Below, one piece after another: positions 35,040 through 46,014 of a stretch of DNA of 64,000 bases. A model generated the notes under the pieces. It saw only the letters and a program-made list of their open reading frames with translations. It made no database searches and had not been told where the DNA came from. The DNA lies in the NCBI GenBank assembly GCA_033439265.1, contig JAVTVX010000009.1, forward strand, positions 10,753,109 through 10,817,108. Reading direction: 5' to 3'. Position 1 is the stretch's first letter. Each line of letters begins with the position of its first letter. This DNA is from Dillenia suffruticosa (lineage: Eukaryota > Streptophyta > Magnoliopsida > Dilleniales > Dilleniaceae). Made by a program: the position numbers and the translations under genes.

Positions 35040-35705
35040 TACGTTATCAAATGTGGTCTCGTGTGAAGTATCGTTTCCATCTACATTCAAATAAGTCGAC
35101 CAATGTAAGTTCAACCTAATAATACATTTGTCAACCTAAGAACTTTATTGAGTCTACCTATGTTCAAATAAGTTGATCATTGACGATAAACTTGTATCGA
35201 ATTGTCGACCTATTCTATGATAAGTTGAATGTTTCCTTTTAATTGGTCGACTCTAGAGGTTAAATTGGCCGACTTATAGTTACAAGCCGATTTGAGAACA
35301 AACATATTAACCCAAGGATCAAGATTCTAAGGAAGTTCAAAGCCAAGGTCAACCCATGAAGGAAGAAAGGTCGACCCATGCTTATGTATAATATAGATCA
35401 CTCTACATAGGCCACCCCAGAAAGAAACACAAGTCAACCTAGACTTAGGCTAAGTAGTTTTTAAAGCTACATAGGTTGACCCATGAAATATATATGTCGA
35501 CTTAAACCTTTGCATATAAAATTTCTCAAAATATAGGTCGACCAGGATCACACACAAATCTATTTATACCTTTTAATAAGTCAACCCAAAGAATTCACAA
35601 GTCAACCTGTACTCACATTTTGTGTCTAACAAATAAAAGCCTTTTTGAAATTGTGTCAACCTAAGGCAACCCCTCTTTAGATTTCAAAATGGTTAAACTT
35701 TCAAA
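35040..35705. repeat. LTR-like fragment rich in GTCGAC / GTCAACC words
   Basis: More than fifteen GTCGACC, GTCAACC or GTTGACC words at 20-60 bp spacing, e.g. AGGTCGACCCATG and AAGTCAACCTG. The same type of cluster lies inside the solo LTR at 8000-8530. Probably a fragment of a related LTR; no termini seen. Confidence 0.45.
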
Positions 35706-35739
35706 TGTTTAATACATGCATTATTAACTCAGATTAATG

Positions 35740-36504
35740 GACAGATTGTCGAAACCCTCAAATTAATACTGATCCCCAATACAACAATTTTGTAGCAATA
35801 GCGGTACCAGGCAGAATCCCACGGGAACTACAGTAAATTAATCTCTTAGTTAATGTCAGAATAAAATGGGGGTTTATAAAATAAATTTCTAAATTAAAAA
35901 TTAAATACATAAAATTAAAAGACAAATCAAATATGTAAAAATACTAAAAATTGGAGAAGAAAATTAAAATATTAAACATCTTATCCAAGAGTTCACACAT
36001 TTGATTGTTTCACTGATTATCAATTAAAAAATATTATTTTTACGATTCAAGCATTTAATCTTAGATTTATTAGAATAGCCATAATAAATCTTGTATTTTC
36101 CTAAATTAATTGACCAAATCCAGTATCCAATTAAAATTTATCATTAATCGACTAGACACGATAGTATTCCATATCGATATAATAACAGAATTAAGTTTTG
36201 TGAAAACAGTTAAACCAAAATACAAATAATTAGGATAGCCGTACAATTATTCGATTTTGTTCCATCGATTCCTTAGATTAAAATGAATATTGGCAAGGAC
36301 CCATAAATATAAATAACATATTTGCTACTCGTACCATTCATTCATGACAATTACGGATCATTGAAATTTTGAATGCAGTAGAAAATTTGATATTGAATTA
36401 AATTATCAGATTAACCAATACCAATTTTTCATAAAAATAAACAAAGAATCAACAAATACTTGAAGATAATGGAGCGGATTATTGTTGATTCTTTGTTGAT
36501 AATG
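35740..36504. mobile_element. Possible LTR fragment of an Athila/Ogre-type element
   Basis: GCGGTACCAGGCAG and AATCCCACGGGAACTA followed by long AT-rich text has the same plan as the 26620-27300 part of the Athila/Tat-like LTR (CAAGTGTCGTTCCCACGAG). It is cut off abruptly where the gypsy LTR stump begins at about 36505. Confidence 0.4.
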
Positions 36505-36749
36505 GAGTGAATTTAATAAATGGTTGAATATATATATATATTTTTTTTTATATTTATTTTACATTAAAATTCGCGAATACGGCAAAATTTAAAATATACC
36601 AAAAATTCAATTTAAATACCCCAAAATCAAAAATTAATATAAATAAATAAAATTTCTCTCCACACATATATATAGACTGAAAAATATTTATTTATATATA
36701 TTTTTCAAGAATAGTACATTATTACGGATACCGCAGTGTCGATATTACA
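36505..36749 (-). repeat. Truncated 3' LTR stump of the gypsy element
   Basis: Matches 44690-44934 of the full LTR (AATGGTTGAATATATATA to ATATTACA). Only the first 245 bp of about 2.9 kb remain; homology stops at about 36505, where unrelated LTR-like sequence begins. Confidence 0.85.
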
Positions 36750-36797
36750 TTTTCTAACCCTCTAAAATTAAGTTTCGTTCTCGAAACTAAAAGTAAG

Positions 36798-38108
36798 CTA
36801 AATAGTAAACAAATGGGGGTACTCTCTCCTAATAGTCTCCTCGAGCTCCCAGGTCTCCTCCTCGACCTGGTTACTCCTCCACAAAACTCTAACCAATGAA
36901 ACTTTCTTGCTCCGCAGCTTTCTGATCTGCCGATCGGGCTGAACTGGAAAACTAAGGTTCTCTCGTAACTCAACAGGTGGAGGCTGAAGTACATGAAAAG
37001 GATCGGCCAAATATTTCCTAAGTACTGAGACATGGAAGACGTCGTGAATACGGGATAGTTCATCTAGTAGCTCTAATCTGTATGCAACACTCCCGACCCT
37101 CTCAAGGATACGGAAGGGCCCAATATATCTGGAGCTCAACTTGTCCCGCTGCCTGAACCATATAACTCCCTTCCAAGGAGATATCCTCAAGAAAACCATA
37201 TCTCTAGTGGCAAACTCAAGAGGTCGCCACCTACGATCGGCATATGCCTTCTGTTTGTCCTGAGTGGCTTTCATCCGCTCACGGATGACCTTAACTTTAT
37301 CCTTTGTTTCCTCAATTAACTTGACACTGCTAAGATGTCGCTCTCCGACCTCATCCCAGCATATTGGGGTGCGGCACTTCCTGCCATACAGTACCTCATA
37401 CGGGTGCATCCCTATACTGGCCTGATAGCTATTATTATATGCAAATTCGACCGGTGGAAGGTGCCGATCCCAACTACCACGGAAATCCATCATACATACT
37501 CTCAACATGTCGTCAAATGTCTGAATAGTCCTCTTTGACTAACCATCTGTCTACAGATGATAGGTCGTACTAAAATTCAGCCTTATGTCCATTATCTCCT
37601 CTAACTTGGGCCAAAACCTAGATGTGAATCTAGGATCTCTATCTGATACTATCGACACAGGTACTCCATGAAGTCTAACAATAGTATCGATATAAAGACG
37701 TGCCACTACTTCCAAAGAGAAATCGGCACGAATAGCAATGAAGTGTGCAGATTTCGTAAGTATATCTGCAATCACCCATACGGCGTCATGCCGTGCTGAA
37801 GTCCGAGACAGTCCCATAACAAAATCTATCGTGATATATTCCCATTTCCACTCAGGATTGGAGAGAGGCTGCAATGTACTAGCCGACCGCTGATGTTCGG
37901 CCTTCACCTGCTGGCAAACTAAACATCTAGCCACAAAATCTGTGATCTCCCTTTTTATCCCGAGCCACCAATAACTATTTCGGATATTCCAATACATTTT
38001 CGTGCCACCCGGATGCAAGGCATAAGAAGAGAAATGAGCCTCCTCAAGAATAGCCCTACGAAGATCGTTGTCGATGGGAATGCAAACCCGCTCTCTGAAC
38101 ACTATCAA
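36798..38108 (-). pseudogene. Gypsy integrase with GPY/F region and chromodomain-like tail
   Basis: Two minus-strand open segments in one frame. 37551-38108 carries the HHCC zinc region (EEAHFSSYALHPGG ... ARCLVCQQVK) and the first two residues of the DDE core (ITIDFVMG, SDRDPRF). 36798-37508 carries the rest of the core (YNNSYQASIGMHPYEVLYGR), the GPY/F motif (SRYIGPFRILERVG), HDVFHVSVLRKY, and a tail (VRVLWRSNQVEEETWELEE) of the Tekay chromodomain type. Between them are two stops in place of the Gln codons of the usual QTDGQ, both explained by CAG to TAG. Chromodomain-bearing integrases direct insertion to heterochromatin. Confidence 0.88.
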
Positions 38109-39865
38109 ACCATCTCCTCGGATCCTAAAGTCTCCGCCCTCAGCTTTGCGGACTCTATCTGCAATACTCTGAAACTCCTCATCTGTACTCTAGAGCTCTC
38201 GGATACGGTCTAATAAAGTCGGTCTGACCTCAAATTTGGCTAGTAAGCCTCCCTGATCATCACTAGTCAAACTGACTCCAAAGGATCGGAGTCCCACTAA
38301 ACAAGAAAGGTAGGCTTTCTCTGTCGAATGTGAGGATGATTCTAACTTCCGACTCAAGGCACATTTGCCTTGCCCGAATGATAGTCAATAATGAGGTCAT
38401 AATTTTTTAGAAACTCTAACCATCTCCTCTGTCTCAAATTTAGCTCCTTTTGGGTAAATAGATATTTCAAACTCCTGTGATCTGTAAATACCCTGCAGAT
38501 CACCCCATAAAGATATTGCCGCCATATCTTCAATGCGAAGACTATGGCTGTCAACTCCAAATCATGTGTTGGATAATTATCCTCGTGTTTCTCCGGCTGT
38601 CACGAGGCATACGCAATAACCCGACCATCCTACATCAGAACACAACCTAATTCCTGTCGGCTAGTATCACTATACACTGTATACTCCCGACTACTAGTAT
38701 GAAGGGCTAAAATAGGAGCAGATGTCAACTGTTGTTTGAGCTCCTGAAAGCTCGCCTCACAACGGTTATCCCAAACAAACTTGACCCCCTTCCGGGTCAA
38801 TTTAGACAATGGAGCGGCTACTCGGGAGAATGCTTCTACAAATCGGCGATAATACCCGACTAAACCGAGAAAACTATGGATCTCGGTAACTGTCTGTGGC
38901 TGCTCTCACTTCAATATAGTCTCAATCTTTCACGGATCAACATAAACACCTTCCGCGGAGACAATGTGCCCCAAAAATCCTATCTGTCTCAGTCAAAACT
39001 CACATTTCGATTGGCATATAACTACTTCTCACGGAGTATCTGTAATACCATCCGAAAGTGCTGAACATGATTTTCATCACTCCATGAATAAACCAAGATG
39101 TTATCGATAAATACAATGACAAATCGATCCAAAAAATCATGGAAGACTCGGTTCATCAAATCCATAAAAGTAGCTGGGGCATTAGTCAACCCAAACGGCA
39201 TGACTAAAAACTCATAGTGGCCGTATCAGATGCGAAAGACTATCTTGGGCACATCTTCGGCCCGAATCCTCAACTGATGATAACCCGAATGAAGATCAAT
39301 CTTTGAGAAAACCGTAGCTCCATGCAGCTGATCAAACAAATCATTTATACGTGGCAGGGGATATCTGGTTTTTATGGGGGGCTTTGTTCAACTGCCTGTA
39401 ATCCATACAAAATCGAAGTATACCATCTTTTTTCTTTACAAATAACACCGGAGTACCCCATGGTGACGTACTCGGGCGTATAAACCCCTTGTTTAGAAGT
39501 TCCTGCAACTGAATCTTAAAGTCTCTCAGTTCAGTAGGCACCATTCTGTATGACAGAATAGAAATAGGATTGGTCCCCGATACTAGATCAATCTCGAAAT
39601 CGAACTCACGAACTGGTGATAATCTAGGAAGCTCTTCGGGGAACACATCTAGAAACTCCTGCACCACAGGGACATCTTCAAGTCTTGGTCCCTCAACGGT
39701 GGTGTCGACAACATAATCTAGATAAACCGCACAACCACAGCGTACCAAGCGTCTAGCCTTCATAACAGATATAATACTGCGAGGCAATACTCGTCTCTCG
39801 CCCCGGAATACTAACGGTGGCTGCCCGAACCTCCAAAACTCAACTTTCTTCGTGTAACAATCCAC
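38109..39865 (-). pseudogene. Gypsy reverse transcriptase and RNase H, inactivated
   Basis: Minus strand. 39341-39865 holds the linker and N-terminal fingers ([36 protein letters not shown]). A frameshift in a G run near 39375 moves the rest to another frame, where [26 protein letters not shown] and [10 protein letters not shown] follow. The last should be VFIDD: the second catalytic Asp is AAC (39100-39102). RNase H at 38354-38560 reads [29 protein letters not shown] and ends YHSGKAN. Several other stops, e.g. TGA for CGA before YGHYEF, confirm that the enzyme is dead. Confidence 0.85.
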
Positions 39866-40150
39866 GGAAGCCCGGTATAAACTCAGTCAATCCATCCCTA
39901 AGATGGCATCAAAATCCGTAATAGGAAGTAGAATCAGATCTGCCTCCAATACCGTCTCCCCAATACTAACCTCACAGCCCCTATAGACTGTATCTCGAAT
40001 AATATACTTGTCAAGAAGAGTGACTACCATAATCTCCTCATCAAGTGGCGAGAAAATGGCGAGCAAACGTGTCGCTCACATATGAAAAATTCGACCCAGT
40101 ATTTATGAGAATACGGGCGTCGATACCGAATATTCGCATGGTACCTAAAT
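39866..40150 (-). pseudogene. Gypsy aspartic protease, active site lost
   Basis: Minus strand. ARILINTGSNFSYVS corresponds to the family's LIDTGSTHSF-type site, but the Asp codon has become AAT (40101-40103). Downstream DFDAILGMD is followed by a stop in place of Trp (TGG to TGA). The domain normally matures Gag-Pol. Confidence 0.75.
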
Positions 40151-41735
40151 ATAAGAAAAAGATTAATGGTATTTAAAACACGAAGAAAAATAGACATCTT
40201 TATATATATATATATATATATCTAACTAGTTAAGTTTCTAAAACTTTAACTAGTCAAAACTGTATATCTATATCATGTTATACAAAATCTCAAAAAGAGA
40301 GTACAACTAAAATACTACACTGAAGGGTCTGCCGGAGGATTACCCATAATAACATCAGGGTTTGTCTGTGCGTCTTCCTGTGTCATCACAAACACACGAG
40401 CCTGGGCCCTAGGCTGCTGTCGCGACGATCTTGGTATTATATTACTCCCAGCTGTAGTCCGAGGAGTTGTAAGACTGAGTGCGCAGGTACCCCTAACTGG
40501 CCTGTGCCAAAAGTACTAGTACGACCCTGAGAAGTCTGTCATCCTCGACCTAATTCTCGACAAGTACTCTTAATGTGACTGTGCTTCCCATACTAGAAGT
40601 AAGTAACTGATACTCTACATGCCCCAAAGACATGGTGGCTATCGCATCTACGACAGAAAGGCTGTCTCTGTGTAGTAGACTGTATGGAGACATTATGAAC
40701 TAGTATCCCAAAACCCTGTGGTCGAGGTCACTGTTCTGGTCCTACTGGTCTGAATCTGAAAGAACCCCCGGGATGTCCAAAACCTCTACCCCTCTTCGAA
40801 GACTGTCTACCAGGTGACCCAATCTTCCTCTTCTGGTGACACTCTCTCTGCCTAGCCTCAGCTCAGACGATCTCCTCTAACCGATATGCTGAATCAATCA
40901 CCTTTAATAGTGTAAAAGATGGAGTCATCGTCATATACTTTATAATATTCAATTGGAGGCCATCTTCAAACTTGAACCTCATCTGAGCTGTTGTAGCCAT
41001 GTCAGGGACAAAGGTCGCTAGTCGTCTAAACTCAGCCTCGTACTCTGAGACTGACCTAGTCCCCTGGCGAAGTGCAGAAACTCTGTCCTCATACGATCCT
41101 ATTAGAATGGGGTGAAGTACCTGCGGTCGAACTCGTGTAGAAAGTCCTCAACTGCAGTGTCTGTGTAGCACTATCACGGATAGCCTCCTACCACGAGAGG
41201 GCATCTCCGTCGAGGAGTCTCTCAGCAACTCTTAACCTGAGCTCCTCTGTCAACTCCAAATCAGTAAGGATCCCATGATCGCCGCTATGGCATCACTAGA
41301 TCCTGAAAAGTCTGTGCATCCGAGCTGTCGAGACTCTTTCACCAACTAAGTAAGCTCATAGATGCACCTCAGAGTAATCGATGTCTCATCGGTCGAAGTA
41401 AAAACAGAAGGAACGGCCATCGAAGGAGGAATCGGTGCTAGAGGTGCAGGTATAGCTGTAGGTGCGGTGGCTGGAGTTTGTAGTGGAGGTGGTGGCATCT
41501 GCGCCCCATATTTACTGTACTACTCATGCCACTGTCTCAAGACATCGAGTGGTGGTGGAGAAATCTCGGCTGTAACAACCGGTGGAGGTGCTGGGGGTAG
41601 CGCTGGTGAGCGTGCTCGAGTAGAGGAAGCATCCTCTGGTACTCGTGGAGTCTCGGGAGCCCTAGGTACATCGGGCACTGGGGGACTCTCGGGTGGTGCG
41701 ACTCTAGCACCGCGCCTACCACGTCTGGGTGGCAT
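40151..41735 (-). pseudogene. Gypsy Gag, fragmented
   Basis: Minus strand. Starts MPPRRGRRGARVAPPESPP (41520-41735), a basic/Pro-rich opening typical of Tekay Gag, then breaks at a stop after LRQWHE. Around 40520-40670 two Cys/His knuckle-like motifs are visible (CRRCDSHHVFGAC, then YGKHSHIKSTC). Gag packages element RNA. The region between is readable only in short pieces. Confidence 0.65.
40201..40220. repeat. (TA)n microsatellite
   Basis: Ten TA units within the decayed gag region. Confidence 0.9.
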
Positions 41736-42008
41736 AATTCTGCAAAAAATAGTATCTTTTTAATTAGGTAGAAATCAAGAATTAGAGTTAATTACTAGTA
41801 ACTAACCCTCCAAAAGAATTTGAGTTATGAATCAAGACATTTGAATGTGAAATAATGGGTTAGATGCATCATGTATCTAACCTCCTAAAATGGATGAACT
41901 TATATGCCTATGGCCATGTATGGGACTTTAAATGATTGTATGAAACTCTCTAATGCATTGAGAGTTTTTAACTGTACTTGAGAAAATTTTTCATTACTAT
42001 CTTTTCTC

Positions 42009-42024
42009 CAACCTAGATGCTCTT
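42009..42024 (-). promoter_or_regulatory. Primer binding site, initiator tRNA-Met type
   Basis: The minus strand reads TATTGGTATAAGAGCATC shortly inside the 5' LTR; the plant consensus is TGGTATCAGAGC. One mismatch in the core. Confidence 0.75.
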
Positions 42025-44274
42025 ATACCAATAGAACTGTCACGCCCCGAACGGGGGTCGTGAGCAGCCGCCCGTTACCCTAGATGCCGGCTGTATTTTT
42101 ACAGAAAATCGGACAGAATCTCCCCATATTTTGGAGTTCTCTCAAGTACAATGTGACCTATGTAATTCATAACCATCATGTCAATCAAATAGAAGGGTCA
42201 TCCCGGACTCAAAACAATGAACCAAACCACAGTAGACAACCAAGACAACATAAGGCTTTTTAATTACTAGTAGTCCTAGCCACAGACCTCTACTGTCATG
42301 TCCAACTAGAGTATGAGCAGCCACCACACCAAGCGGGCCTAAAGTTTATACAATGTATAACAATTTCCCAAATAAAAATTTTTAAATGCTTACAGGTATC
42401 TCAATGCGAGTAAAATGTGGGAGTTTCCCAAACAATATCCATAATTTATACAGTCATCCCATATAAATGTACACAGCCAATTACGGATCTCAATATCATG
42501 ATCTCGTAGGGTCGAAATAAAATAAGGATTTCAAATTTTTATTTGAATTAAATCTCACCGTCATGAATACCAAATCCACCAATATGCTACGAAAACCTCT
42601 AGAGCCTGTAACGTCACTTTATCACAGTAATCCTGTCTGAGAAAGGTAAGGAGAGGGGTGAGTATCAGGAAAGATAACCAGTAAGTGGGGGGATTAATAT
42701 CAAGTATAAATAGTGTGGGTTAACCATTGGAGTGTCAAACAACATTATTCGTAACAATAATTTACATTTCTTACAGTAAAACATGATATGTTTAACAATT
42801 TGAAATCATTTAACCAATCACACGATATCAAACATATATGCATCCATTCAAAATCAAGTATTATTAGAACAAGCCAAAAATAATTCTAGCAGGGGTCAAC
42901 CATGACCAAGGACAAGCGGATCGGAGGTTTTATTATGCATAAAGTTCAAAAGTTGCTCTCTACCCTGACGTTGGCCATGAGTTCGCTGGGACTAGCTCAT
43001 CATCGTATATAGGACCCCGCCCGGTGCTAGACGGTGGTGTCACATACGTCTTCCCCTTACGTGAGTTCAACCGGCCATGCCTATAGACATTAGACATATG
43101 ACGTTTGTGGATACCTCATGCAAAAGCGTATCCAGGTAACCCGGTGCCTCTACAAATGCTCTTCGTAGCTACAGAATTTATCAAAAAATATCTTCTCATC
43201 ACAAGTGGGCACCCGGCCCATACAGATCATCAAAACATTTTAAATTCGTGTGCCAATACAATCATCAAATCATTTCAAATTCATGCCAATGCGACGGTAG
43301 AATAGAAAACATATCTGGTTCTCAAATAATGACACAATATCATTTCATTTCAAACCATGGATGCATAGTTATCGGAAATATAAATTTACGACACTCCAAA
43401 TGTTATAAAATAAGTTTTGAAATTTAATATCATACGTCGAGTCCATACATATCGAAAAATGTCTTATAGAAAACACGACAGAAACAAGTTTTACTATTTC
43501 ATGCAAGAGATTAGAGTCTCACTCACATTTTCTAGAGAGAGTGGTCACTTCCTATTTTCAAAATAAATTCAATCTGACTTCTCGAGTCCCCAAAAAAATT
43601 TCCCTAATCAAATCATCACAATTTAATATCAAACAAAAGTCTAATAAGGGATTTTCAATTTTTCTCTCCAATTTAATACAACCCTAAATTTACACAATCT
43701 CTTTTCTAGATTCTCGTTTCATCAATTTCGAATCATTTAGCTCACAAATGATCAAATTTCTAATATTTCTCATTTTCCTAATTTTTCTCGTATTAAACAT
43801 ATTTCAGAATATATATGAATATAGTTTCTGATTCTAAATTCAACTTAAATTCGACAAAATCAATTCAAATGTTGAAATGATTGCATTTCTCACACCTAGA
43901 GTTCCTCAGATCTCATACCTAGCTTTCGTTCGCCCATCGAATTGATCTAAAACCTATAATATTTCCACATTTGAAACTATGTTTCCAACTAATTCAAATT
44001 CTAAGTATCAAATCCTAGAACAACAACCAACGCAGCCGTTACCTGTAGTGAAGAAGCCGTGACCTAGGGTTTGGGGGTTAGTTGATGACTGCGGTTTGGG
44101 CTTCGTTGGGATTGCAGCAAGGGGGCCCGCGTGCAGGAGAGCTCTCAAAGGAGAGAACAGATCGTGGGCTCGCGGGCTGTCACGGGCTCATCGGCTATCG
44201 CGGGCTCGCAGGCTGCGTGCTCGCGGGCTAAGGCGTGCGCTCGCTAGCTGGACTACAGTCGCGCGCTCGCTGAA

Positions 44275-44395
44275 GGTCGTGCGCTGTGGCGCGCTCGCGC
44301 TAGGAGGATCGCGCTGTGGCGCGCTCACACGAGGAGGATCACGCTGTGGCGCGCTCATGCTCGTGCAGGGAAGCTTGTACTGCGGCGCGCTTGCG
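44275..44395. repeat. GC-rich minisatellite in the gypsy LTR
   Basis: Units of about 31 bp built on GCTGTGGCGCGCTC and GGAGGATC, three clear copies (about 44280, 44312, 44343) and a diverged fourth (ACTGCGGCGCGCTT). The surrounding 44160-44260 has CGCGGGCT words of similar origin. Confidence 0.8.
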
Positions 44396-44699
44396 CGGGA
44401 GGGAGGGGCAACGGTGGAGAGAGTGGCGGATTCAGGCGAGGGAGGGCGGCGAGTCGCAGGAAAGGGAAAAGGCGAAGAGAAAGGGAGAGAGAGATTAGGG
44501 CTAAAAGCCCTAATCTGATTTGGGTGCGGGGTGCTGCGTTTTGGCTCAAAACACAGTACTTCTCTGTTGTGTTTTTTGTTTTTTGTTTTTTTTATTTTTT
44601 GTTTTTTTTTAACTTTTATTATTATTATTTATATATATATTTATATATATATATTTTATATAAATAATTAAATTTGTAAATAAAAAAATTAATAAATGG

Positions 44700-44703
<4 letters not shown>

Positions 44704-44732
<29 letters not shown>
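44704..44732. repeat. (TA)n microsatellite
   Basis: About 14 TA units in the LTR; the truncated LTR has a shorter run at the same place (about 36522-36540). Confidence 0.9.
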
Positions 44733-44736
<4 letters not shown>

Positions 44737-45267
44737 TTATTTTACATTAAAATTTGGGGATACTGCTAAATTTAAAATATACAAAAAATTCAATTTAAAT
44801 ATCCCAAAATCAAAAATCAATATAAATAAATAAAATTTTTCTCCACACATATATATATAGACCGAAGAATATTTATTTATATATTTTTTCCGAGAATAGT
44901 ACACTATTACGGACACCGCAGTGTCGGTATTACAGTGGTGGCCAAAGCAAATGAACAAAGAGCAATGGGCAAAACATTAAATGAAAACCAGTGAAGAGCA
45001 TTAATGAGAAACGTTCGAATCCACGTACCTCTACAACGGCTCCCTTCAATTCATCTATAAATGCCAAAGTAAAGAAGAAGCAGAGATTAATGACTCATTG
45101 ATGAACTGAATGAAAAACGTATTAAATGTGCAACCTCCATTTCTGAAAAATTACACTCTGTTCTTTCATTTTTTCAAACATTCTGTAAGCTCAAACTTTG
45201 TTATATCATAGTATTGAAATCTTATTCTCTGTAATATTATTCTTCTGAAGAAAGAAAGTGTGTGTGA

Positions 45268-45985
45268 GTTAAACTGTAATAGGTTGGAAAATTAGTGTTT
45301 GTGGAGTAACACTGTAATAGGTCTAACTTAAACTTGTAATTAAGTTTGTACTATTGTGATAATAGTAGAAAATTTAGGAGGATGTCTAGTAGTGGATGCA
45401 CACCGGATTTGATTGAATCACTACAAAATTCTTATGTGTTCTCCATATTTCGTTTCCTTTATTCATTTCTACAATTGTTTTAAACCTCCCACAATCCATA
45501 AATCATTAAAAAAATCACAAATTGCCATTTAACATATTCACTCCCCTTTAGGTTGTATTTCAATTGGTATTAAAGTGGGTATGCTGGTTAAAAACTTAAT
45601 AGTTTTAGCAGTCCCGTTAGTTTGAGGGATTCATGGTCTGAGGTTTTAAGAGAGAGAAAGTTAACCTATGTTAGGTTAGGAGGTTAGTGTTTGTATAGTA
45701 ACACTATAATAAGTCTAATTTGCACTTGTAATCAAGTTTGTACTATTATGATAATAGTGAGAAATCCAAGAGGATGCCTATGAGTAGATGTACACCGGAT
45801 TTGGTGAAACCACTATAAAATTTTTGTGTGTTCTCTGTATTTCATTTGCTTTGTTCATTTCTATAATTGTTTTAAACCTATCGCAATCCATAAATCATTA
45901 GAAAAATCACAAACTGTCATTTAGCCCATTCATCCCCCTTGCGGTTGTATTTCAATTGATATTAAAGTGGGTGTACTGGTGAAAA
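45268..45985 (+). repeat. Tandem duplication of LTR end plus primer binding site
   Basis: Two copies, about 45268-45600 and 45655-45985 (period near 390 bp). Both run GTTAGTGTTTGT..GTAACACT, ACACCGGATTTG, TTGTTTTAAACCT, ATAAATCATTA, then GGTTGTATTTCAATTG and ATTAAAGTGGGT. The last is the place of the SIRE primer site (usual core TTGGTATCAGAGC); copy 1 reads TTGGTATTAAAGTGGG, copy 2 TTGATATTAAAGTGGG. Confidence 0.85.
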
Positions 45986-46014
45986 TTTTAACAGCTTGAA
46001 CACTAAAGGTCCAT

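Larger units (their letters stand above)
36505..44934 (-). mobile_element. Ty3/gypsy chromovirus (Tekay/Del-like), 3' LTR truncated
   Basis: Minus strand. A full 5' LTR at 42038-44934, iMet-type primer site at 42009-42021, gag, protease, reverse transcriptase, RNase H, integrase and a C-terminal chromodomain-like segment in the normal gypsy order, then a 245-bp LTR stump at 36505-36749. LTR start on the minus strand is TGTAATACCGACACTGCGG in the full copy and TGTAATATCGACACTGCGG in the stump. Protein homology is easy to see throughout but stops and frameshifts break every domain, and catalytic Asp residues are replaced in protease and reverse transcriptase. Confidence 0.88.
42038..44934 (-). 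repeat. Full-length 5' LTR of the gypsy element
   Basis: About 2897 bp, TG...CA on either strand (plus: TGTCACGCCCCGAACGGGG to GTCGGTATTACA). The block CTTACTGGTTATC / CACCCCTCTCC (42640-42690, minus) parallels the solo LTR at 7850-10660. A GC-rich minisatellite lies at 44090-44470 and (TA)n at 44704-44732. Confidence 0.8.

Noticed and set aside
41362..41763. Plus-strand Gly/Val/Ala-rich frame of 133 codons
   Set aside because: Antisense to the N terminus of gypsy Gag, whose MPPRRGRRG opening on the minus strand explains the region.
44096..44518. 140-codon Ala/Arg/Gly-rich frame
   Set aside because: Lies within the gypsy LTR minisatellite; no domain and repeat-driven composition.
45410..45435. 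CACTACAAAATTC as another CACTA left end, even matching the AAT flank of the end at 7577
   Set aside because: It is native sequence of the SIRE-like LTR; the tandem copy has ACCACTATAAAATTT at the same place.
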